Shown here in pieces: positions 19,734-29,732 of a DNA stretch of 64,000 nucleotides. Location of the stretch: NCBI GenBank assembly GCA_020849325.1, contig JADLGL010000082.1, positions 1-64,000 of the forward strand, in the 5' to 3' direction. Every line of letters begins with the position of its first letter. Positions within the stretch are counted from its first letter, which is position 1. The DNA is from Bauldia sp. Lineage in GTDB: Bacteria; Pseudomonadota; Alphaproteobacteria; Rhizobiales; Kaistiaceae. The notes beneath the pieces are model-generated. The model worked only from the letters and a program-made list of their open reading frames with translations. It ran no database searches and was not told where the DNA came from. A program made the position numbers and the translations under genes.

Positions 19734-20660
19734 TCAGCTCCGCTTCAGGCGCGGATCGAGCGCGTCTCTGAGGCCGTCGCCGACGAGGTTGACCGCGAAC
19801 ACGGTGATCAGGATGGCAAGGCCGGGGAAGGTGGCGAGCCACCAGTCGGTGAGGATGAATTCGCGGTCGGCCGCCAGCATCGCGCCCCATTCCGGCGTTG
19901 GCGGCTGGGCGCCGACGCCGAGGAAGCCGAGCGCCGCCGCCTCGAGGACGGCGGTGGAGAAGCTGAGCGTCGCCTGCACGATCAGCGGCGCAAAAATGTT
20001 CGGGAGGATCGTCACGAACATCTGGCGGAGATGGCTCGCGCCGGCGACCTGCGCCGACGTGACGTAGTCGCGCGACTTCTCGACCCGCACGGCGGCGCGG
20101 GCGAGGCGGGCGAAATGGGGCTGGAGAACGACCGCGACGGCGATCATCGCGTTCATGAGGCTCGGCCCGAGGATCGCGACGAGGACGAGCGCGAGAAGGA
20201 TCGACGGGAACGACAGGATCACGTCCATCACGCGCATGATGACGATGTCGGTCTTGCCGCCGAAATAGCCGGCGACGAGCCCCAGAAGGACGCCGCCGAG
20301 AAGCGACAGCACCACCACCACCACGCCGATCAGGAGCGAATAGCGTGCTCCGTAGATGAGCCGGGAGAGGACGTCGCGGCCGATGCCGTCGGTGCCGAGG
20401 AGGAACTGCGGGACGCCGCCTTCCTGCCATGCCGGCGGCGTCCGGAAGTGATCGTAGAAGATCTGATCGAAGCCGAATGGGGCGATCAGCGGCGCGAAGA
20501 CGGCGATGAGGATGAGCAGCGCGAAGACGACGAGGCCGATCACCGCGCCGCGGTTCTGGCGGAAGGTGAACCAGAACTCGCCGATCGCTTTCCGGCGCGC
20601 CGGCCAGGGCGACCGGGCGCGCGGTGGCGTGGGGGCGGGCGGTACCGTGGCGTCCGTCAC
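19734..20660 (-). CDS. Oligo/dipeptide ABC transporter permease (C-type)
   Basis: FLLGTDGIGRDVLSRLIYGARYSLLIGVVVVVLSLLGGVLLGLVAGYFGG. Confidence 0.93.
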   Translation of the reverse strand: MTDATVPPAPTPPRARSPWPARRKAIGEFWFTFRQNRGAVIGLVVFALLILIAVFAPLIAPFGFDQIFYDHFRTPPAWQEGGVPQFLLGTDGIGRDVLSRLIYGARYSLLIGVVVVVLSLLGGVLLGLVAGYFGGKTDIVIMRVMDVILSFPSILLALVLVAILGPSLMNAMIAVAVVLQPHFARLARAAVRVEKSRDYVTSAQVAGASHLRQMFVTILPNIFAPLIVQATLSFSTAVLEAAALGFLGVGAQPPTPEWGAMLAADREFILTDWWLATFPGLAILITVFAVNLVGDGLRDALDPRLKRS

Positions 20661-20669
20661 GCGATCACC

Positions 20670-21680
20670 TCAGCTCCGATACCTGATGGCCGGGTTGATC
20701 AGCCCGTAGAGGACGTCGACGATGATGTTGACCACCATCACGACGAGGGCGATCAGGATCAGGCCGCCCTGCACCGCCGGATAGTCGCGCTGCGACAGGG
20801 AATCGAGCATCCATTTGCCGATGCCCGGCCACGAGAAGATGTGCTCGGTGAGGATCGCGCCGGCGAGGAGAAGGCCGGTCTGGAGGCCGATCGTCGTGAC
20901 CACGGGGATGAGGGCATTCCGGAGCGCATGGACGCCGATGACCCGTCGCGGCGGCAGACCCTTCGCGCGGGCCGTGCGGATGTAGTCCTCGCTGAGGACC
21001 TCGAGCATCGCCGAGCGCGTCTGGCGGGCGATCACCGCGAGCGGGATCGTGCCGAGCACGATCGTCGGCAGGATGAGATGGCTCACGGCCGAACTGAACG
21101 CGCCGCGCTGCCCCGAGATGAGGGCGTCGATCGTCATGAAGCCGGTGACGGAATCGAAGAAGTAGCGAAGGCCGATCCGACCATCGATGGGCGTCCAGCC
21201 GAGCGTGGTCGAGAAGATGACGATGAGGAGGAGGCCCCACCAGAAGATCGGCATCGAATAGCCGGCGAGCGCGATGCCCATCGCGCCCTGGTCGAACAGC
21301 GAGCCCCGCTTCACCGCGGCGATGATGCCGGCCGGAATGCCGATGATGACGGCGAAGGTGACGGCAAAGAGGGACAGTTCCACCGTCGCCGGGAAGAGGG
21401 CGAAGAAATCGTGGAGGACCGGGCTCTTGGTGGCGATCGAGGTGCCGAAATCGCCGCCGAGGAGGTGCCAGACATAGTCGAAATACTGGACGATCAGCGG
21501 GCGGTCGAAGCCGAACTGCTCGTTCAGCATCGCGTAGCGCTCGGGGGAGACGCCGCGTTCGCCGGACAGCAGGAGGACCGGATCGCCCTTCAGGAGCCGC
21601 GGGAACAGGAAGGCGATGACCGTGATCCCGAAGAACGTCGGAACGATCAGCGCGAGCCGGGAAAGCAGGAAACGAAACAT
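20670..21680 (-). CDS. Oligo/dipeptide ABC transporter permease (B-type)
   Basis: MFRFLLSRLALIVPTFFGITVIAFLFPRLLKGDP...IRTARAKGLPPRRVIGVHALRNALIPVVTTIGLQTGLLLAGAILTEHIFSWPGIGKW. Confidence 0.94.
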   Translation of the reverse strand: MFRFLLSRLALIVPTFFGITVIAFLFPRLLKGDPVLLLSGERGVSPERYAMLNEQFGFDRPLIVQYFDYVWHLLGGDFGTSIATKSPVLHDFFALFPATVELSLFAVTFAVIIGIPAGIIAAVKRGSLFDQGAMGIALAGYSMPIFWWGLLLIVIFSTTLGWTPIDGRIGLRYFFDSVTGFMTIDALISGQRGAFSSAVSHLILPTIVLGTIPLAVIARQTRSAMLEVLSEDYIRTARAKGLPPRRVIGVHALRNALIPVVTTIGLQTGLLLAGAILTEHIFSWPGIGKWMLDSLSQRDYPAVQGGLILIALVVMVVNIIVDVLYGLINPAIRYRS

Positions 21681-21740
21681 GCACCGGCCGGGAAGGGCGG
21701 GCGCCGGCGCGACTGGCCGGCGCCCGCCTGGTTCAGGTGG

Positions 21741-23336
21741 CTACTGGACGGTGACCGTCGCGAACTCGTGGATCGCGAACGGGTTCATCACATAGCCCTG
21801 GACGTTGCTGCGGACCGGCATGACGGCCACCGAGTGGGCGATCGGGGCCCACGGCGCTTCGGCGTGGAAGATCTCCTGCGCCTGCATGTAGAGGGCGGCA
21901 CGCTCGTCCTGGTCGGCGACGGTCTTCGCCTGCTGGACGAGTGCGTCGAACTCCGCGTTGCACCACTGGGCCCGGTTGGCGCCGCCGACCGCATCGCAGC
22001 CGAGAAGGACGGCGAGGAAGTTGTCGGGGTCGCCGTTGTCGCCGTTCCAGCCGAGGAGGACGGCACCGTCGCGCGTGACCTCCTGCGAGCGGGCGAGGTA
22101 CTCACCCCACTCGTAGCTCACGATGTTGACCGTGACGCCGACCGCGGCGAAGTCCGCCTGGATCAGCTCCGCCATGCGGCGGGCGTTCGGGTTGTACGGA
22201 CGGCTGACCGGCATCGCCCACACGTTCATCGTGAGGTTGGTGACGCCGGCGGCCTCGAGCATCGCCCGAGCAGCGGTCGGGTTGTATTCCCAGTCCTGGA
22301 TGTTGGTGTTGTAGGACCACATCGTCGGCGGGATCGGGTTGATAGCGGCCTGGCCGAAGCCCTGGTACACCGCCTCGAGGATGGCCGGCTTGTTGATGGC
22401 CATGTTGAGGGCGGTACGGACCTGCGGGTTGTCGAACGGCGCCTGCTGGGTGTTGTAGGCGAGGAAGCCGACGTTGAGGCCTTCCTGCTGCTCCAGCACG
22501 ATGTTCGGGTTCGCCGCCAGCATCGCGATGTCGGCCGGGTTCGGATACGGCATGATATCGCACTCGCCCGCGATCAGCTTCTGGGCGCGGACCGAGGCGT
22601 CGACGGTGATCGAGAAGATGAGGTTCTCGACGCCGGCCGGGGTGCCCCAGTAGTCGTCGAACCGCGCGTAGCGGATCGTGGCGTCCTGCTGGTAGGCGAC
22701 GAACTCGAACGGCCCGGTGCCGATCGGCATCTGGTTGAATTGCACCATGTTGCCGGCCGCCTGAAGCTGGTCGGCGTATTCCTTCGAGACGATCGAGGCG
22801 AAGTCCATGCCCATGTTGGCGATGAACGGAGCCTCGGGCCGGGTGAGGTGGAAGGCGACGGTGAGGTCGTCGACGCGCTCGATGCTGGCGATGAGGTCCG
22901 GCATCGACATGGCGTTGTAGTACTCCCACGAGATGCCGGGCGAGTACTGGTACCAGGGGCTCGACTGATCGCTCTGCCGCGTGAAGGAGAAGATCACGTC
23001 GTCGGCGTTGAGGTCACGCGTCGGCGTGAAATAGCCGGTCGTGTGGAACTTCACGCCCGGCTTGATGTGGAAGGTGTAGGTGAGGCCGTCGTCCGACACG
23101 TCCCAGCTCTCGGCGAGGCCGAGGCCGGGGACGACGGAGGTCGTGCCGGGCTCGAAATGGACCAGGCGGTCATAGACCGGACGGGTGGCATCGAAAGTGG
23201 TGCCGGCCGTGAAGGGGCCGGGATCGAAACCTTCCGGCGAGCCTTCCGAGCAGTACACCAGCGTCTGGGCGAGGGCGCCGCCGGAAATCAGGGTGGCGAA
23301 GGCCGTCGCCGCAAACAGAGCAACTGTTTTTCGCAT
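21741..23336 (-). CDS. ABC transporter peptide-binding protein (SBP family 5)
   Basis: Signal peptide MRKTVALFAATAFATLISGGALAQ; TLVYCSEGSPEGFDPGPFTAGTTFDATRPVYDRLVHFEPGT. Confidence 0.94.
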   Translation of the reverse strand: MRKTVALFAATAFATLISGGALAQTLVYCSEGSPEGFDPGPFTAGTTFDATRPVYDRLVHFEPGTTSVVPGLGLAESWDVSDDGLTYTFHIKPGVKFHTTGYFTPTRDLNADDVIFSFTRQSDQSSPWYQYSPGISWEYYNAMSMPDLIASIERVDDLTVAFHLTRPEAPFIANMGMDFASIVSKEYADQLQAAGNMVQFNQMPIGTGPFEFVAYQQDATIRYARFDDYWGTPAGVENLIFSITVDASVRAQKLIAGECDIMPYPNPADIAMLAANPNIVLEQQEGLNVGFLAYNTQQAPFDNPQVRTALNMAINKPAILEAVYQGFGQAAINPIPPTMWSYNTNIQDWEYNPTAARAMLEAAGVTNLTMNVWAMPVSRPYNPNARRMAELIQADFAAVGVTVNIVSYEWGEYLARSQEVTRDGAVLLGWNGDNGDPDNFLAVLLGCDAVGGANRAQWCNAEFDALVQQAKTVADQDERAALYMQAQEIFHAEAPWAPIAHSVAVMPVRSNVQGYVMNPFAIHEFATVTVQ

Positions 23337-23641
23337 ACGCGAGTCTCCCCATTTTTGTCTGGCGCACCGAGGCCGGCGCCAGCGTGGTGCGCCACAAAAG
23401 CCCGGATTCCGCCGCAACGCAACAGAGGCGCTCCGGACCGGGGTGGTCGTCCGTGCCACCATGGGGCAGTTTCGGGCGATACCGTTGCGTGGCTACGGGT
23501 CCTGCGCGGAAAGCCGTTCCCCACCCGCCACAATGCCCGTGCCCCTCGCCAGCGCGTGCCCGCGAAGGGGCTTCCGGTGGCCACCGGACGGCAAATCGGC
23601 TAGGCACGCGGCACCGGCGGACGCTTCGGCGATGCGGAGCC

Positions 23642-23731
23642 GGACGGGTGGCCGAGTGGTTTAAGGCAGCGGTCTTGAAAACCGCCGGGCGGGCAACCGT
23701 CCCGTGGGTTCGAATCCCACCCCGTCCGCCA
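23642..23731 (+). tRNA. tRNA-Ser (anticodon UGA)
   Basis: GGACGGG/CCCGTCC acceptor stem, anticodon loop CTTGAAA, long variable arm, GGTTCGAATCC T-arm, encoded G-CCA end. Confidence 0.95.
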
Positions 23732-23947
23732 ACCATGAGTTTCTATTCCGTTGGCAATCAGCAATGGCCAGGGGAATTCTGACAAGCGAATACCCTTCTG
23801 CGGCGGGCGCTTCTTTGCCGCCCATAACTTCACTCGATGGCCTTCGCCGCCGCGTTTTCCGATGGCAAGGCCCTCAGCCTTGCACTAACGAGGGCCAGGG
23901 GTGCCGCAACTTCGGCCGCCCGCCAGAGCGAGACGCGTGCCCGCCCC

Positions 23948-24904
23948 ATGCCTTCGCTGCCTTCGCTCGCCATCGTGATCCCGTGCCGTGACTCCGAACG
24001 CTGGCTGCGCCGGGCGATCGACAGCGTGCTGGCGCAGGGCGCCGACTGCGCGGAGCTGATCGTGATCGACGACGGGTCGACCGACCGCAGCCTCGACGTC
24101 GTGCGGTCCTATGGCGAGAGACTGTCGTGGCGGTCGGGTCCCGGCCGCGGCGCGTGCGCGGCCCGGAACGCCGGGCTTGCGCTGGCGACCGCCGACTACG
24201 TGATGTTCCTGGACGCCGACGACTACGTCGAGGGACCGCTTCTCGCCGGTGTCCGGAGAAGCGCGGCAGACGGTCGTCCCGATCTCGTGGTGTCGCGGTG
24301 GACCACCGAGACGAAGGGCGTCAGGACCGATGCCGGTCCGGTACGGACGCCGGCCGAGGCAAAACGGGAGTTCCTCCGCTACAACGTCCAGACGGCGTCG
24401 CTTGCCTTCGAGCGCCGCTTCCTCGACCGCATCGGCGGCTGGAACGACGCCGTGCTCCTTCGCCAGGACGTCGAGGTCGCGCTCCGGGCGCTCCTCCACC
24501 AGCCCCGGATCGCCGTCAACCCGGAGGGTATCGCCGTCTGGGTCAGCCATCCCGGCCACGCCGGGGTCAGCCGGCGCGACGACCGGGCGGCGTGGGCATC
24601 GGTCCTCGGCTGGTACGACGACCATTGCCGGCGGCTCGGCGTCCGGTCCGATCCGGAGTTCGCCGGGGAGTACGCGGCGCGGTACTACCATCTCGCCAGC
24701 CGCTGCTACACCCGCGGCTGGGCCGATCTCGGCGACGAGGCGCTCCGGTCGTCGCGCGCGCTCGGTCTCAGGGGGCACCTCGGCGATCTCCGGCACCGCG
24801 TGCTGAGCCGGGTCTTCGGACTGAGGCGCCGGGTCACGGTTCTGCCGGCCGCCAAGCGGCGGCTGCGCGCGGCAATACGGCGGATACGCCGGGCACAGGC
24901 TTGA
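23948..24904 (+). CDS. Glycosyltransferase family 2
   Basis: SLAIVIPCRDSERWLRRAIDSVLAQGADCAELIVIDDGSTDRSLDVV...DYVMFLDADDYVEGPLL. Confidence 0.93.
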   Translation: MPSLPSLAIVIPCRDSERWLRRAIDSVLAQGADCAELIVIDDGSTDRSLDVVRSYGERLSWRSGPGRGACAARNAGLALATADYVMFLDADDYVEGPLLAGVRRSAADGRPDLVVSRWTTETKGVRTDAGPVRTPAEAKREFLRYNVQTASLAFERRFLDRIGGWNDAVLLRQDVEVALRALLHQPRIAVNPEGIAVWVSHPGHAGVSRRDDRAAWASVLGWYDDHCRRLGVRSDPEFAGEYAARYYHLASRCYTRGWADLGDEALRSSRALGLRGHLGDLRHRVLSRVFGLRRRVTVLPAAKRRLRAAIRRIRRAQA

Positions 24905-24961
24905 TTCGGGCCTGGCCGAAGCCGCTTCCGCGGCTATGGCCGGGCGGGGGGGAACGCCTTC

Positions 24962-26000
24962 GTGACGACGCGACGCGTGATACGCCTGCAGCCGAGCGGC
25001 GGCCTCGGCAACCGCATGTTCCAGCTGATGTTCGCCGAGACCATCCGTCTCGCGGCGCCCGACGTCCTCGTGACCGGATACGCGCTGCCTGAATGGGGCC
25101 TCGCCGGGCCGGCGGGCGTCCCGAAGCCGGGGCCGTTCGGACTGGTGTGCCGGGGGCACGTCCAGCCCCATGAAGACATCAAGCGGCTCTTCCGGACCCT
25201 GCCGCAGATCGACCTCTACATGACGTCGCTGGCGCTCCGCTGCGTGTATTTTCGTGGTCACCGCGCGCATTTCGACGGCTATTTCCGCAGCGCGGCCGAG
25301 CCCTATCCGGTCGCGGACACCGAGCTTCTGATCAGCATCCGGCTCGGCGACATCCTGCAGCCGACCCACCTCAACTACATGCCGCTGCCGCTCCGCTGGT
25401 ACGAGCAGATCGTCGACGAGACCGGGCTGTCGCCGGCATTTCTCGGCCAGATGGGCGACGATCCCTACAGCGCGGCCCTCCGCCGGCGTTTCCCGCGGGC
25501 CCGGTTCCTGCCGACCGGGGCGGCGGGGCGGGATTTCGCGACCGCTGCGGTCCGCCCGGCACGTGGCGGTCGCGGTCTCGACGTTCTCGTGGCTGGCGAC
25601 GTGGCTCTCCCCACGCGCCGAGACGATCGCACTGCCGGTCGCCGGGCTGTTCCACCCCGCGGCGCGGCCCGACATCGATCTCCTGCCGATCGACGACCAG
25701 CGCTACCGGCTCTACTGGTCGGAGGTCCGGACCTGGGGCGCGACGCCGGAGGAGCTGCGGCGCCTCATCGACGACACCCGGCCGTTCGAGCGCATCACGC
25801 CCGAGGCGCTGGCGGCGAGAATCCCCTCCGTGGGGACCGACGGCACCAGCCTCGTGGCCGATGCCGCCGGCGAGATGCCGACGGATCCGGAGGCGTTTCT
25901 CCCGCTCGGGACGATCCCCGGCCAGGAACCGCCAAAGGAGAAGCCGTCAGCGCTGCTGAGCGCTCTCCGCAACAGGCTGCGCCGCGGCGGATTCTCCTGA
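24962..26000 (+). pseudogene. Alpha-1,2-fucosyltransferase-like (GT11) gene with a frameshift
   Basis: GGLGNRMFQLMFAETIRLA and LLISIRLGDI in frame 1; HVAVAVSTFSWLATWLSPRAETIALP continues in another frame after about 25540. Confidence 0.65.
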
Positions 26001-26085
26001 GGCGCGACGCTCGGCTCGGTGCGTAGCCGGCGGAACCAAAAGCCCGCGAATCTGTTTCCTCCGAGTAGAGATCATGGAGGTCAAA

Positions 26086-26169
26086 ATGCTTCGTGCAGGT
26101 ATTCTTTGGCTGCTCGGCGTCCCGGTGTTCGTCATCATCCTCCTGGCGGTATTCACGAACATAATCTGA
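26086..26169 (+). CDS. 27-aa single-pass membrane microprotein
   Basis: MLRAGILWLLGVPVFVIILLAVFTNII; SD 'ggagg' about 8 nt upstream of ATG. Confidence 0.55.
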   Translation: MLRAGILWLLGVPVFVIILLAVFTNII

Positions 26170-26355
26170 GACTAGAGCCGGGCTTCCGACGCCACGCGAA
26201 CCGAGGCGCCGGGCGCCGGTGTGTGGGCGCCCCTCCATAAGGCACGGATCCGATTGGGGGAACATGCCGCGGCCGCGCTAACCGTAAAATCAGCAAAACT
26301 ACGTACATCTCTCGTTCACCGCAAAAATACACGTTATGTTGTCGCGACTTACCTA

Positions 26356-27573
26356 ATGATGCGCCCGGGATGGCCATCGCAGGCCGAGTGTGTTCAGTCG
26401 CGTGGTGTTCGAGTGTCAGTAACGACGCAGGAAGTCGCCGCCGCAAAGGCGTTTCTCTCCGAGCTTCCGCTCGGCATCGCCTCCGCTACAGGCATCGCTG
26501 CCGTCAGGACCCTTCTCGCCAGTCACGAAAACCTCGAACTGCTCGTCCGGTCCGCCACCAGCGCCGCCGGCACCGATGGTTCGCCGGTTCCCGGCGACAT
26601 CATGGGCGCGATGACGGCGCGCGTCGCAAAACTCAAGGAAGCGCTCGAGGCCCGCGGGGCCGAGGCGGCTCTCCTCAAGGACCGGAACGCCGCAACCGAG
26701 CTCCGCCTGCAGCAGGCGCTGGAGGAGGTTCGGAAGCGGGACGATACGACCAAGCTCCTCGAGGAGGAGCGGCAGCGGGCCGGAAAGGCGGAGTCCAGCC
26801 TTCGCCGCGCCGAGGAGAGGCTGCGCGATATTGCCGTCGAGACGGGCAATGCCGCCCGGCGGATCACCGAGCTCGAACAGCTGTGCAATGCGGCGGAAGC
26901 GGCGTCCGAGCGCGAAGCGAAGCGCGCGGACGCTGCGGAGGCCGCCGACCGCGGCGCCCGCGAGACCGTCGCCGAACGGGACGCAGCGATCGCGGCGCTC
27001 CGCGCCCGCGCCGCCGAACAGGCGGGTGCCGCGGCGGAGAGCGGCCTTGCACTGGAGCGTCGGCTCGCCGCGCTGGCCACCGTGGTCGGCGAGCGCGATC
27101 AGGAGATCGCGAAGCTCGGAACAGAGCTCGCCGCGGAGCGGGAGCGCACCGACGAACTGATCCGTTCCGGCGAAGCGCAGTCGAGCTACGCCGCCACGCA
27201 GCAGGCGCTCGTCGAATCCCTCCGCCGCGACCTCGAGGAGCGCGGGCGCGAGGCCGCCTCGCTCACGGATCGGGTGGAGACGGCCGGGCGGGCGCTCCGT
27301 GAGGCGCGAGCCCGCACGACCGAACTTCAGGACGCCCTGACGCCCTTCGCCGAAATGGCCGAATCCTACGACCTCGCCGACGCCGCCTGGGTGGTCGATT
27401 CGGGCTGGTGCGAGGATCGGAAGCACCGGATCGTCGTCGCGGATTTCCGCGCCGCCCGGTCCGCCGCACTCGGCGCGCCGACGGCGTCCGGATCGCCGCT
27501 CGCGCCCGATCTCGTCGGCGACAGGGAAGCCGTCGTGCCGACCGGGCCGGTGCGGGAGAAGACGTCGCCCTGA
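26356..27573 (+). CDS. Coiled-coil-rich hypothetical protein
   Basis: Long Glu/Arg/Ala-rich heptad-like region (ATELRLQQALEEVRKRDDTTKLLEEERQRAGKAESSLRRAEERL...); start uncertain (GTG 26413 possible). Confidence 0.65.
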   Translation: MMRPGWPSQAECVQSRGVRVSVTTQEVAAAKAFLSELPLGIASATGIAAVRTLLASHENLELLVRSATSAAGTDGSPVPGDIMGAMTARVAKLKEALEARGAEAALLKDRNAATELRLQQALEEVRKRDDTTKLLEEERQRAGKAESSLRRAEERLRDIAVETGNAARRITELEQLCNAAEAASEREAKRADAAEAADRGARETVAERDAAIAALRARAAEQAGAAAESGLALERRLAALATVVGERDQEIAKLGTELAAERERTDELIRSGEAQSSYAATQQALVESLRRDLEERGREAASLTDRVETAGRALREARARTTELQDALTPFAEMAESYDLADAAWVVDSGWCEDRKHRIVVADFRAARSAALGAPTASGSPLAPDLVGDREAVVPTGPVREKTSP

Positions 27574-27664
27574 CGCCGGCGGATACGGAGCGCCGCAGCG
27601 CCGGCCGGCCCGGTCGCCGCCCGGCCGCCTCTCCGGATTTGCTGCGGCGCTGGCCCCTGCGATC

Positions 27665-28156
27665 CTACGGAACGCCGGGCACCATCTCCTCGGCCATGTC
27701 GACTTCGACGCCATCGGGATCGACGACCATGCCGACGCTGCAGGCGGTGGCGCCCTCGGAGTGGTCGCAGACCGCCCGCATCATTGCGATCAGCCCTTCG
27801 AGCGAGGGGGCGCCGCAGACCGGGTGGTTGCTGTGGAAGTCCGACGTCCACACCGTGACGACGCCCGCCCAGCGCGCCGGGAAACACCAGGTCGTGCGGT
27901 AGCAGTCCTGACCGTTGCCTTCGACGCGGCAGAGGTCGCGGGCGCAATCGAGCGCGGTGACCGGATCATCGGCGCGGCAGGTCCACGTGCCTTCCTCGGC
28001 CTGGGCGAAGCCGACGCCCGCCGGTCCCGTCTGCGCCAGCGACGGCAGGGCGACGACGAGCGCCAGGAGGAGAGGGAGGGCGAACGACAGCCATGCTCTT
28101 CGCTCGACGCCGCGGGCGACGGCCCGACCCTTCGCAAACCGCACAGGAACTCGCAT
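27665..28156 (-). CDS. Secreted Cys-rich hypothetical protein
   Basis: N-terminal hydrophobic segment LSFALPLLLALVVALPSLAQ; regularly spaced Cys (TWTCRADDPVTALDCARDLCRVEGNGQDCYRTTWCFP). Confidence 0.6.
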   Translation of the reverse strand: MRVPVRFAKGRAVARGVERRAWLSFALPLLLALVVALPSLAQTGPAGVGFAQAEEGTWTCRADDPVTALDCARDLCRVEGNGQDCYRTTWCFPARWAGVVTVWTSDFHSNHPVCGAPSLEGLIAMMRAVCDHSEGATACSVGMVVDPDGVEVDMAEEMVPGVP

Positions 28157-28314
28157 TGCAGCACCCTCGTTCTTCCCAGCCTGCCGTCGACGTTAGGGCA
28201 CGGGCGACGCCCATGGAAGGCGCGTGCCGCCTTCCGCGGCGCACCTGTCCCTTCCGGCAGGTGGCCGGACAGCGGTCGCCCGCCGCACAAGAGCGGCAGG
28301 GAGGAACGGGAACG

Positions 28315-28626
28315 ATGCAGCCGTTGGACTATCTGGTTTCGCCCGGCGCGGAAGGCTGGGTGGTGACGGCGAACGGGATCGACTGCGGCGTCGTCGCCGA
28401 CCGGAGCACGGCCCTTCGGCAGGCGCTCCGCTGGGCGCGGCGGACCGGCGAGGAGTACGGCAGGCACGCTCGCGTCCTCGTCGACGACGGCCTCGGGCCC
28501 CGTCAGGCGTGGGAGTGCGCGTCCGCCGTGCCGGCGCTCCGGATCGCCGCCGCGGCGATGCACCGGCCGTCGGCGTATTTTGTCCGCGAACTGGCGGAAT
28601 TCCGCCCTCTTTACATATGCGGCTGA
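28315..28626 (+). CDS. Small DUF2188-like protein
   Basis: DYLVSPGAEGWVVTANGIDCGVVADRSTALRQALRWARRTGEEYGRHARVLVDDGLG. Confidence 0.5.
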   Translation: MQPLDYLVSPGAEGWVVTANGIDCGVVADRSTALRQALRWARRTGEEYGRHARVLVDDGLGPRQAWECASAVPALRIAAAAMHRPSAYFVRELAEFRPLYICG

Positions 28627-28679
28627 CGGGCTGACAACGGCGATGATGTCCCCTCCAGCCGGGACCGTCGGGACGCCGG

Positions 28680-29732
28680 ATGGCCCATACGCACGACGAT
28701 CACGGTCACGATCATGATCACGATGATCACGACCATGACCACCACCACGGTCACGACCATGACCACCATGCTCACGGGCATGCTGCGCGGAGCCATGCCG
28801 GGCACGGTCATGCGGGCCATCATCATGGCATTGGCGCCGAGGCCGGCGACCGCCAGCTCTTTGTGGCCATTGCGATCAATGGCCTTCTGACGCTCGTCCA
28901 GATCGTCGGCGGGATCGTCGCCGGCAGCCTTGCGCTGATCGCCGACGCGATCCACAATCTCTCCGACGCCGTCTCGCTCGTGATCGCGTATTTCGCGCGG
29001 CGCATCGCGCGGCGGCCGTCGAACGACGGCATGACCTTCGGCTATGTCCGCGCCGAGGTGATCGCCGCGCTCATCAACTACACGACGCTGATCGTGATCA
29101 GCGTCTACCTCGTCTACGAGGGGATATGGCGGCTGTTCGACCCGCAGGGCATCGACGGCTGGATCGTCGTCGCGGGCGCCGCCATCGCGCTCGTCATCGA
29201 CGCCTGGACGGCCTGGATCACGTTCCGGATGTCGAAGGACAGCGTGAACATGCGCGCGGCCTTCCTGCACAACCTCGCCGATGCCATGGGTTCGGTCGGC
29301 GTTATCGTCGCCGGAACCGTCATCATCCTCTTCGACTGGCGCATCGCGGACGCGCTCGTCACGCTCGGGATCGCCGGCTACATCCTCTGGCATGTCGGCC
29401 GCGAGATCGGGAGCGTCGTCCGCATCCTGATGCTCGGCACGCCGCCCGGCGTCGAGCCGGCGGCGGTGGCCGACGCGCTCGTCGCGATCGACGGCATCGT
29501 CGAGGCCCACCACATCCATCTGTGGCAGGTCGACGAGCGACGGAATTCGCTCGAAGCCCACCTCGTCCTCCGCCCGGACGCCATGTCCCGCTCCGAGCCG
29601 ATCAAGCGCGCGGCGAAGGCGATGCTCGCGGAGCGGTTTGCCATCGGGCATTCGACGCTCGAGGTCGAATGCGAAGGGGAGGGGTGTGTCGACGCCGAGC
29701 GCATCGGCCACAAGGTGGCGCTCGCGCACTGA
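28680..29732 (+). CDS. Cation diffusion facilitator transporter with His/Asp-rich N-terminus
   Basis: MAHTHDDHGHDHDHDDHDHDHHHGHDHDHHAHGH leader, then LALIADAIHNLSDAVSLVIAYFARRIARRPSNDGMTFGY and six-TM pattern. Confidence 0.94.
   Translation: MAHTHDDHGHDHDHDDHDHDHHHGHDHDHHAHGHAARSHAGHGHAGHHHGIGAEAGDRQLFVAIAINGLLTLVQIVGGIVAGSLALIADAIHNLSDAVSLVIAYFARRIARRPSNDGMTFGYVRAEVIAALINYTTLIVISVYLVYEGIWRLFDPQGIDGWIVVAGAAIALVIDAWTAWITFRMSKDSVNMRAAFLHNLADAMGSVGVIVAGTVIILFDWRIADALVTLGIAGYILWHVGREIGSVVRILMLGTPPGVEPAAVADALVAIDGIVEAHHIHLWQVDERRNSLEAHLVLRPDAMSRSEPIKRAAKAMLAERFAIGHSTLEVECEGEGCVDAERIGHKVALAH

Noticed and set aside
20031-23603. 1190-aa + strand ORF opposite the peptide ABC transporter
   Set aside because: Shadow ORF; the minus strand carries clear permease and binding-protein families
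23642-26000. Genomic island integrated at tRNA-Ser
   Set aside because: tRNA is intact but no integrase or duplicated tRNA 3' end was seen; downstream GT genes alone are not enough
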